Assembly (NCBI GenBank): GCA_013360395.1
Contig: JABWBQ010000001.1
Coordinates: 81,388 to 145,387, forward strand
Origin: Flavobacteriales bacterium
Lineage (GTDB): Bacteria; Bacteroidota; Bacteroidia; Flavobacteriales_F; PHOS-HE28
Reading direction: 5' to 3'
DNA: 64,000 nucleotides
The notes beneath the pieces are model-generated. The model made no database searches. It was not told where the DNA came from and worked only from the letters and a program-made list of their open reading frames with translations. Positions 57,781-64,000 of this stretch are shown here, piece after piece (the first letter of the stretch is position 1; every line of letters starts with the position of its first letter). Made by a program: the position numbers and the translations under genes.

Positions 57781-59910
57781 TTACTTCAGCCCCCGCTTCA
57801 CCAGGAGGGGTTCCACGCTGGGGTCGCGGCCGGTGAGGTCGCGGTAGAGCTCGGCCTCGGGCTTGCTGCCGCCCTGGCTCAGCACGGTGCGGCGGAACCG
57901 GTCGCCGTTGGCGCGTGTGAGGCCGCCGTGCTCGTTGAACCAGGCGAAGGCGTCGGCGTCCATCACCTCGCTCCACAGGTAGGCGTAGTAGTTGGCGGCG
58001 TAGCCGGTCCAGCAGTGACTGAAGTAGCAACTGCGGTAGCGGGGCGGCACCTCGGCGATGTCGAGCCCGTACTTGCGCAGCGCGGCCTTCTCGAAGGCTT
58101 CCACGTCGGTCACCAGCGGGGCGTCGGCGGGCAGGCTGTGCCACTCCAGGTCGAGCAGGGCGGCCGCCAGGTACTCGGTGGTGGCGTAGCCCTGGTTGAA
58201 GCGGCTGGCCTTGCGCAGCTTCTCCGCGAGCGCCGCCGGCATCACCTCACCGGTCTTCCAGTGTTTCGCGTAGTTGTTGAACACCTCAGGCACCAGCGCC
58301 CAGTTCTCGTTCACCTGGCTGGGGAACTCCACGAAGTCGGTGCTGGTGGCCGTGCCGGCGAACTTCGGGTACTTCTGTGCACTGAGCATGCCGTGCAGGG
58401 CGTGGCCGAACTCGTGGAAAAGCGTGGTCACGTCATCCCAGCTCAGCAGGCAGGGCTGCCCGGCGGCCGGTTTCACGTAGTTGCAGTTCTGGGTGATCAC
58501 GGGCTGCTGGCCCAGCAGGGTGCTCTGATCGATGAAGCTGCTCATCCATGCCCCGCCGTTCTTGTTGTCCCGGGCGTAATAGTCGCCGTAGAAAAGGCCG
58601 ATGGTCCGGCCCGTGGTGTCGATGATGTCGAACACGCGCACATCGGGATGGTAGACCGGGAGGTCCTTCCGTTCCTTGAAACGGAGCCCGAAGAGCTTTT
58701 CGGCCGCGTGGAACACGCCGTTCTGCAGCACGCTCTCGAACTCGAGGTAGGGCCTCACGGCCGCCTCGTCCAGGTCGTACTCGGCCTTGCGCACCTGCTC
58801 GGCGTAGAAGTCCCAGTCCCACGAAGCCACTTGGAAACCGCCGTTCTGCCGGTCCACGATGGCCTGCAGCTTGGCGGCCTCCTTGCGAGCGTTGGCCGCG
58901 GCGGCCGGCGCCATGTCGGCCATGAGCTTGAGGGCGCGCTCCGGGCTCTTGGCCATCTGGTCGTCCATCACGTAGTGGGCCCAGCTGGGGAAGCCCAGCA
59001 GCCTGGCCTTCTCGGCCCGGAGCTGCGCCAGGCGGGCGATGAGCTTCCGGTTGTCCCATGCGTTGTCCCGGCCGTTCCGGGCGAGGGAGGCCTTCATGAT
59101 CCGCTCGCGCAAGGCACGGTCCTTCAGTTCGGACAGGGCCGGTTGGGTGGTGGTGTTGCGCAGGTCGATGAGCCACTTCCCCTCCTGCCCTTTCGCCTTG
59201 GCGGCGGCCGCAGCGGCCTCGATGCCCTCGGCGCTCATGCCGTCGAGCTGCTTCACATCGTCCACGACGATCGCCGAGGCCGTGCGCTCCTTGAGGATGT
59301 TGTCCTCGAACTTGGTGGTGAGGTCGGCCTCCTCCTCGTTCAGCTTCTTCATGCGCTCCTTGCCCGCCGCATCGAGCAGGGCGCCCGCACGGACGAACCG
59401 GGTGTAGTAGCGCTCGAGCAGGCGGGCGTCCACCGGCTCCATGGCCATGCTGGCACGCTGGTCGTACACGGCCTTGATCCGCTGGAAAAGCTTGTCGTTG
59501 AAGGTGATCGCATCGGCGTGCGCGGCCATCTTCGGTGCCAGGTCGGCCTTCACGGCCTGAAGGCTGTCCGTGGTGGCGCTGCCGGTCATGTTGTAGAACC
59601 AGTTCGTCGCCCGGGTGTAGGGACCGCCGGCACGTTCCAGCGCGACGATGGTGTTCTCGAAGGTGGGTGCCGCCGTATCGCCGACGATGGCGTCCACCTC
59701 GGCGAGGTGGCGCTTCATGGCCTCCAGGATCGCCGGGCGGAAGTCGGCGTCGGTCACCTGGTCGAAGGCGGGGGCGAAGAAGGGCAGGTCGCTGCGTTCG
59801 AGCAGCGCCTTGGCGACGGGGGTCTCCATGGTTCTCGTTCCGGTTTCGGGCTTCTGGGTGCAGGCCGCCAGCAGGGTGATCGCTGCGATCGACGGAAGGG
59901 TGCGGTGCAT
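57781..59910 (-). CDS. M3 family oligopeptidase (Dcp-like), lipoprotein
   Basis: A 709-residue zinc metallopeptidase of the M3 family that digests short peptides. The zinc site HEFGHALH is at residues 499-506, with downstream EFPSQVNENWALVPEV. A lipoprotein signal (ITLLAACTQKPE) indicates export, so it probably acts in the periplasm, as Dcp-like enzymes of Bacteroidota do. The family pattern FYNMTGSATTDSLQAV and VYHPDVRVFDI supports peptidyl-dipeptidase Dcp over oligopeptidase A. ATG 59910 starts the signal peptide. Confidence 0.9.
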   Translation of the reverse strand: MHRTLPSIAAITLLAACTQKPETGTRTMETPVAKALLERSDLPFFAPAFDQVTDADFRPAILEAMKRHLAEVDAIVGDTAAPTFENTIVALERAGGPYTRATNWFYNMTGSATTDSLQAVKADLAPKMAAHADAITFNDKLFQRIKAVYDQRASMAMEPVDARLLERYYTRFVRAGALLDAAGKERMKKLNEEEADLTTKFEDNILKERTASAIVVDDVKQLDGMSAEGIEAAAAAAKAKGQEGKWLIDLRNTTTQPALSELKDRALRERIMKASLARNGRDNAWDNRKLIARLAQLRAEKARLLGFPSWAHYVMDDQMAKSPERALKLMADMAPAAAANARKEAAKLQAIVDRQNGGFQVASWDWDFYAEQVRKAEYDLDEAAVRPYLEFESVLQNGVFHAAEKLFGLRFKERKDLPVYHPDVRVFDIIDTTGRTIGLFYGDYYARDNKNGGAWMSSFIDQSTLLGQQPVITQNCNYVKPAAGQPCLLSWDDVTTLFHEFGHALHGMLSAQKYPKFAGTATSTDFVEFPSQVNENWALVPEVFNNYAKHWKTGEVMPAALAEKLRKASRFNQGYATTEYLAAALLDLEWHSLPADAPLVTDVEAFEKAALRKYGLDIAEVPPRYRSCYFSHCWTGYAANYYAYLWSEVMDADAFAWFNEHGGLTRANGDRFRRTVLSQGGSKPEAELYRDLTGRDPSVEPLLVKRGLK

Positions 59911-60020
59911 GGCTGTCAAAAAGGGACCGCAAGGTATACGACCCGCCCGCGCGACCATCACGGGACGCAACGTTCGGCCCGTCATGGTGTCCGCCGACCC
60001 GCGCGGGAGGCGCCGCCAGA

Positions 60021-60180
60021 GGCTATCTCAATAAATGCCTTTTGAAGCGAGCGAGAGGTATTTCGCGTCCAGGCGAGGCGTGAGAACCGAGCATGGCCGG
60101 CAGCTCTGTAAGGCCTTTCACAACGAAGCATGGGCGCAATAGACCCTCGCGCAGCCCAAGGGGTGTTCTTGAGCCAGCCT
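60021..60180. other. unexplained intergenic stretch after ychF
   Basis: The 160 bases between the ychF stop and the M3 gene's upstream region contain no gene. Read on the minus strand they give a long open stretch without clear family likeness, and a sequence such as CATGCTTCGTTGTGAAAGGC that stands out in composition from its surroundings. It could be a dispersed repeat or part of a decayed element. Confidence 0.3.
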
Positions 60181-61278
60181 CTACACGTTGAAAAGGAAGT
60201 GCATCACGTCGCCATCCCGCACCACGTACTCCTTGCCTTCGGTGCGGAGCTTGCCGGCGGCGCGGCAGGCGGCCTCGCTGCCCAGGGTGATGTAGTCGTC
60301 GTAGCCAATGACCTCCGCGCGGATGTACCCCTTCTCGAAATCGGTGTGGATCACCCCGGCGGCCTTGGGGCCCGTGTCGCCCTGGTGGATGGTCCAGGCG
60401 CGCACCTCCTGCACGCCGGCGGTGAAATAGGTCTGCAGCTTCAGCAGGTGGTAGGCGGCCCGGATCAGCTTGTTCACGCCGGGTTCGTCCAGTCCCATGT
60501 CCTGGAGGAACATCGCCCGCTCCTCGGCGGTCTCCAGGCTGGCGATCTCGGCCTCGATGGCGGCGGTGACGAAGATGACCTCGGCGTTCTCGTCGGCCAC
60601 GGCCGTGCGCACCTGTTCCACGTAGGCGTTGCCCGTGCGGGCGCTCTTCTCGTCCACGTTGCACACGTACAGCACGGGCTTGGTGGTGAGGAGCTGGAAC
60701 TCGTTCACCAGCGCGGGGTCGTCGTTGGCGGTGACCACCGTGCGCGCGCTCCGGCCCTGCAGCAGCGCCTCACGGATGCGGGTGAGCAGGTCGTGGCGGC
60801 GGCGGGCCTCCTTGTCGCCGGTGGTGGCCTGTTTCTCCACCTTCTTGATGCGGGCCTCCACCGTCTCGAGGTCCTTGAGCTGCAACTCGATGTCGATCAC
60901 TTCCTTGTCGCGGACTGGGTCCACGCTCCCGTCCACGTGCACCACGTTGGGGTCGTCGAAGCAGCGCAGCACGTGCAGGATGGCGTCGCATTCGCGGATG
61001 TTGCCCAGGAACTGGTTGCCCAGGCCCTCACCCTTGCTGGCGCCCTTCACCAGGCCGGCGATGTCCACGATCTCCACCGTGGTGGGCACGATGCGCTGGG
61101 GCTTCACCAGCTCGGCGAGCTTGGTGAGGCGCGCATCGGGCACTGTGATGGTGCCCACGTTGGGCTCGATGGTGCAGAAGGGGAAGTTGGCCGCCTGTGC
61201 CTTGGCATTGCTCAGGCAGTTGAACAGGGTGCTCTTGCCCACGTTGGGCAGGCCGACGATGCCGCATTTCAGTCCCAT
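60181..61278 (-). CDS. ychF: ribosome-binding ATPase YchF
   Basis: YchF is a universal Obg-family ATPase that binds ribosomes and affects stress and redox responses. It has 365 residues. G1 is GLPNVGKST near the N-terminus, followed by FCTIEPNVG, the DIAGLVKGASKGEGLGNQFL block, and a C-terminal TGS domain (FEKGYIRAEVIGYDD). An NxxE motif replaces the usual GTP-specific NKxD, as in YchF. ATG 61278 gives the standard MGLKCGIVG start. The neighbour on the other side is divergent. Confidence 0.96.
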   Translation of the reverse strand: MGLKCGIVGLPNVGKSTLFNCLSNAKAQAANFPFCTIEPNVGTITVPDARLTKLAELVKPQRIVPTTVEIVDIAGLVKGASKGEGLGNQFLGNIRECDAILHVLRCFDDPNVVHVDGSVDPVRDKEVIDIELQLKDLETVEARIKKVEKQATTGDKEARRRHDLLTRIREALLQGRSARTVVTANDDPALVNEFQLLTTKPVLYVCNVDEKSARTGNAYVEQVRTAVADENAEVIFVTAAIEAEIASLETAEERAMFLQDMGLDEPGVNKLIRAAYHLLKLQTYFTAGVQEVRAWTIHQGDTGPKAAGVIHTDFEKGYIRAEVIGYDDYITLGSEAACRAAGKLRTEGKEYVVRDGDVMHFLFNV

Positions 61279-61394
61279 GGTATCCGGAAAAGGCGCGCGA
61301 AGGTACCGCTTCCCGGGCCTCGCAGGGCTTGCGCAGGTGCGGCCCGGCGGGCATCGTGCAGCGAGCGGCGGCCTCCCGGCTATCTTCCGCACCC

Positions 61395-61646
61395 ATGGCG
61401 CAACTTCCGCAGCTCACCGGTGCGGCCCTTCTGCTGGTGGCCTACATCCTTTCGCAAACGGGCCGGCTCCGCAACGACCGCCCCCCCTACCTGCTGATGA
61501 ACTTCGCCGGCGCCCTGCTGCTCACGGTGGACGCGGTGCGGGCCATGCAGTGGGGTTTCATCCTGCTGGAAGGTACCTGGGCGCTCGTCACCGTGCCGGC
61601 CCTGTGGCGTGCATGGCGCGGGCGACCTGGAGCCGGCGCGGCCTGA
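61395..61646 (+). CDS. small membrane protein, 83 residues
   Basis: Two to three hydrophobic segments (LTGAALLLVAYILSQTG, LLMNFAGALLLTVDAV, FILLEGTWALVTVPALW) fit the CBU_0592-like small membrane protein group, whose role is unknown. TATCTTCC upstream (about 7 bases before ATG) may be a weak -7 element. The gene is short but clearly coding by its membrane pattern. Confidence 0.72.
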   Translation: MAQLPQLTGAALLLVAYILSQTGRLRNDRPPYLLMNFAGALLLTVDAVRAMQWGFILLEGTWALVTVPALWRAWRGRPGAGAA

Positions 61647-61653
61647 AAAGGAC

Positions 61654-61683
61654 AAGGCCCTTCAACCCGGGTTGAAGGGCCTT
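61654..61683. terminator. 15-bp perfect hairpin between convergent genes
   Basis: AAGGCCCTTCAACCC and GGGTTGAAGGGCCTT form an uninterrupted palindrome of 30 bases. On the minus strand it is followed by GTCCTTTTC and could terminate the tRNA-Arg transcript. On the plus strand the T-run is weak. Confidence 0.7.
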
Positions 61684-61694
61684 CCTGTCGATCG

Positions 61695-61768
61695 CGGACC
61701 CGTAGGGATTCGAACCCCAAACCTTCTGATCCGTAGTCAGATGCTCTATCCAATTGAGCTACGGGTCC
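61695..61768 (-). tRNA. tRNA-Arg (ACG anticodon)
   Basis: Minus-strand cloverleaf: acceptor GGACCCG with CGGGTCC and discriminator G, D-arm AGCTCAATTGGATAGAGC, anticodon stem TCTGA/TCAGA with loop CTACGGA (anticodon ACG), T-arm TTTGGGGTTCGAATCCCTA. CCA is not encoded. Confidence 0.95.
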
Positions 61769-61809
61769 AATAAAGCGGCTGCAAAGATAACGGATCCCGG
61801 CAAAGCCGA

Positions 61810-62601
61810 TCAGGGCTTGTAATACTTCAGCGCCTCGGGCATGTACGCCTCCAGGTCGTGCGCGCGGGTCTCGTCGCTCGGGTGGGTGCTGAGGAACTCG
61901 GGGGGCTTGGCGCCACCCTGCCCCGCCATCCGTTGCCAGAAGGCCGGCGCGGTGCGCGGGTCGTAGCCCGCCATGGCCATGAACACCAGCCCCATCTTGT
62001 CGGCCTCGGTCTCGTGCTTGCGGCTGTACGCCAGCATGCCCAGCTGGCTGCCGATGCCGTACGACTGCAGGAAGATGTCCCGCGTGAGGCCCGGCTTGGA
62101 GGCCGTGAGCGCCTCGAGCGTCATGCCGGCGCCCTGGATGGCGAGCGACTGGCTCATGCGTTCGTTGCCGTGGCGCGCGATGGCATGGGCGATCTCGTGC
62201 CCCATCACCACGGCCAGGCCCGCATCGTCCTGGGTCACCGGCAGGATCCCGGTGTACACCACCACCTTGCCGCCAGGCATGCACCAGGCGTTCACCGTGG
62301 GGTCGTTCACCGTGTTGAACTCCCACTGAAAACCGGCCACGCGCTCCGAGGCGCCCACGTCGTTGAGGTACTTCGTGGCCGCCTGCGCGAGCCGGTCCCC
62401 GATGCGGCGCACCTGGGCCGAGCGGGCATCCGAGGCCGGAAGCACCTGGTTCTGCGAAAGGAACTCCTGATAGGCCGTGAGCGACATGCCCATCATCTCG
62501 CTCTCGGGCAGCAGGTTCAACTGGCTCCGGCCCGTGATGGGCACCGAGGAGCAACCGGATGCGACCACCAGGGCCGCGAGCAGGACGAAGCGGGGGAACA
62601 T
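61810..62601 (-). CDS. M48 family zinc metallopeptidase, lipoprotein
   Basis: A 263-residue exported peptidase of the LoiP/BepA/Oma1 group (M48B). The lipobox is in LVVASGCSS. The zinc site HEIAH is at residues 135-139 and the third ligand Glu is in RKHETEADKMGL. Such proteins act in outer membrane protein quality control. It is followed in the same direction of transcription by nothing until the tRNA, and clpS starts upstream of it with only 5 bases between the two genes. Confidence 0.92.
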   Translation of the reverse strand: MFPRFVLLAALVVASGCSSVPITGRSQLNLLPESEMMGMSLTAYQEFLSQNQVLPASDARSAQVRRIGDRLAQAATKYLNDVGASERVAGFQWEFNTVNDPTVNAWCMPGGKVVVYTGILPVTQDDAGLAVVMGHEIAHAIARHGNERMSQSLAIQGAGMTLEALTASKPGLTRDIFLQSYGIGSQLGMLAYSRKHETEADKMGLVFMAMAGYDPRTAPAFWQRMAGQGGAKPPEFLSTHPSDETRAHDLEAYMPEALKYYKP

Positions 62602-62606
62602 GGAGG

Positions 62607-62888
62607 TCACTGGATGGTGGCGGAAAGCCCGCGGTCGAGGAGCGCCACACAGAGGGGCTCCAGGCTGTCGAAGGTCCCGCGTTTCACACTGCAACGACCG
62701 TTGTAGTGCACGATCCAGGCGCACTGCTCGGCCTGGATGGGATCGTGGCTGCAGATCTCCACCAACGACCGGATCACATGGTCGAAGGTGTTGACATCAT
62801 CGTTGTGCAACAGCAATTCACGTTGCGGGCCGTTCTCGCAGAGCAGCTCGACGAGCAGGGCCTCCTGTTGTTCGTGCAGGTGCGCCAT
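62607..62888 (-). CDS. clpS: ClpS adaptor protein
   Basis: ClpS brings N-end-rule substrates to ClpAP/ClpCP. It has 93 residues. The LLLHNDDVNTFDHVIRSL segment is the family signature, and the CSVKRGTFDSLEPLCVALLDRGLSATI C-terminus completes the fold. It is followed 5 bases later by the M48 peptidase gene. The Clp partner is not in this window (the clpB at the start does not use ClpS). Confidence 0.93.
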   Translation of the reverse strand: MAHLHEQQEALLVELLCENGPQRELLLHNDDVNTFDHVIRSLVEICSHDPIQAEQCAWIVHYNGRCSVKRGTFDSLEPLCVALLDRGLSATIQ

Positions 62889-62928
62889 GGACGTAGGATG
62901 CCGCGAAAATACGCACCGGTCCCCACCG

Positions 62929-63999
62929 TCACGGCGTGACCAGGGACGGGTCCACGAGCACCTCGGCCCCGAACCGCTGCAACAGCGCGCGCGCCTCGGC
63001 CACCGGGATCCTCCGGCCGTTCAGGTAGGCGGTGATGAAGGCGTCCTTGACCCCCTTGCCCACGGCTTCGTCCCGGCGCATGCGCACCACGTCGAGGTCG
63101 CGGAAGATGCCCGTGGTGTAGCGGATCCTGCCCCCGCCGATCGATTCGCTGTTCAGCGGGGTGATGTTGAACAGCTTGTCCAGCGCCACCGGCTTGGAAT
63201 ACACGCCCACCTGCACGGTGAAGAACAGGCCCTTGACCACTTCGACCTGCCGGGCCGGTGCGGCCGAGGGGTCGTTGTAGTAGGCTGCGGCATCGCTGGG
63301 CGGCTGGAACTGGGCCATCACCTCGGCGGCCGTGGCCGGGTACTTCGCCAGGACCTGCGTGGTATCGGGCGCGGCCGGCTGCAGCTGGGTGGGGCGTTCC
63401 ACCACCACTGCCGGCGGCGGGGTGGGCTCCGGGGCCGTCACGACGGACGTGGTGGTGGACGCTGCCTGCTGGGCCACCGTGCCTCCGGGAACGCGGCCAT
63501 CCGTTGCGGCCACCGCCGGCCCGGCCTGCGCCATGGCCCAACGGCGCGCCTCGGCGAGCGGGATGCGCCGACCGTCGAGGAAGGCCACCACGAAGGCGTC
63601 CCTGTAGCCCCGGCCACGCACGCTCGCCTTCGCCTCATCCGCAGCCTCGAACCGCGTGAAAAGCCCCGCCGTGTAGCGCACCAACCCGCTGGTGGTCCGC
63701 TCGCCCGTCACCGGCGCCAGGTCGCTGAAGACGTGCTGGGGGACCGGATCGCGGAAGGCCCCGATCTGCACGCTGAACACCAGCCCTGCCGGCAGCGGTT
63801 GTTCCATGGGGATCGGGGTGGCGCGGGGCAGCGGGGCGGTGGCCATGCTGAACACGTCGCGGCGGAGCGGTTCGGCGGTGATCTGCAAGCCCCGGAGCCC
63901 TTCCGCCGTCGGCGCGACGGGCACCGCGACAGGGACTGTTGCGGATGTGCCCTGGGCGGCGGTGGTCCGGGCCTCCTCCCGCGCCGGTGGCGCCACCGG
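62929..63999 (-). CDS. SPOR-like repeat protein, C-terminal part (truncated by window edge)
   Basis: The open frame runs to the right window edge, so the N-terminus is missing. It has two similar SPOR-like units, GLVFSVQIGAFRDPV...GRRIPLAEA and GLFFTVQVGVYSKPV...GRRIPVAEA (about 80 residues each), joined by Pro/Thr/Val-rich linkers. SPOR-type domains bind peptidoglycan or act as protein adaptors, so the protein is probably periplasmic. The first frame codon seen is a GTG at 63996, but it need not be the start. Confidence 0.75.
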   Translation of the reverse strand, partial: PVAPPAREEARTTAAQGTSATVPVAVPVAPTAEGLRGLQITAEPLRRDVFSMATAPLPRATPIPMEQPLPAGLVFSVQIGAFRDPVPQHVFSDLAPVTGERTTSGLVRYTAGLFTRFEAADEAKASVRGRGYRDAFVVAFLDGRRIPLAEARRWAMAQAGPAVAATDGRVPGGTVAQQAASTTTSVVTAPEPTPPPAVVVERPTQLQPAAPDTTQVLAKYPATAAEVMAQFQPPSDAAAYYNDPSAAPARQVEVVKGLFFTVQVGVYSKPVALDKLFNITPLNSESIGGGRIRYTTGIFRDLDVVRMRRDEAVGKGVKDAFITAYLNGRRIPVAEARALLQRFGAEVLVDPSLVTP

Positions 64000-64000
64000 C

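Noticed and set aside
57928..60045. 705-codon plus-strand frame opposite the M3 peptidase
   Set aside because: Shadow of a clear metallopeptidase gene; no start context and no recognisable domain.
60023..60664. 213-codon minus-strand frame at the end of ychF
   Set aside because: It is out of frame with ychF over most of its length and only its last 40 codons are outside that gene. No domain is recognisable.

Overview
The window is chromosomal DNA from a GC-rich member of the Bacteroidota, probably an environmental flavobacterium-like lineage. The evidence is several secreted proteins ending in type IX secretion (T9SS) sorting domains, TAnnTTTG promoter motifs, a Bacteroidota-type ParE/ParC pair, a fused RibBA, a START-like gene next to an LptF/LptG permease, and a bTHX ribosomal protein. 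The lineage is an inference from gene content. No marker gene was aligned.

Layout. 1-2880: the 3' half of clpB, then a scrambled zone in which two MazF/PemK-type toxin-antitoxin modules sit between three decayed copies of the clpB 3' end. 3069-13882: housekeeping genes (SixA-like phosphatase, ilvE, recQ, alkyladenine glycosylase, fmt, hup, trmH, a lysine-rich bTHX, pdxH, yqgE, then a leftward operon of an NTF2-like lipoprotein, rhomboid protease, HAD phosphatase and class IV aminotransferase). 13916-22133: an integrative element of about 8.1 kb inserted at the 3' end of a tRNA-Met gene. It has 44-bp direct repeats, a tyrosine integrase, an HTH protein, a DUF3987 helicase-like protein, a Toprim/primase-like protein, an iteron-like repeat array and several unknown small genes. 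22310-34247: a START-like protein with a very long histone-H1-like tail, an LptF/G permease, two glycosyltransferases, ribBA, tamB and tsaD. 34281-41984: a TPR protein, two large T9SS cargo proteins and a universal stress protein. 42069-47993: a topoisomerase IV operon (parE, two envelope proteins, parC). 48164-54016: an outer-membrane-like protein, a metzincin protease and another secreted protein. 54546-64000: a membrane protein, a membrane adenylate cyclase, an M3 peptidase, ychF, tRNA-Arg, an M48 peptidase, clpS and the end of a SPOR-like protein.

How it fits together. Most of the window is ordinary core genome in short operons, often with 4-bp ATGA start/stop overlaps. The accessory parts are the clpB-tail/toxin-antitoxin zone and the tRNA-Met element. 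The element carries integration functions at its left end, a replication-type cassette in the middle and a small unknown cargo at the right. I see no relaxase, coupling protein or capsid gene in it. The right end also supplies a new terminator for the tRNA it interrupted.

Long open frames antisense to the large genes are GC-driven shadows and are not listed.
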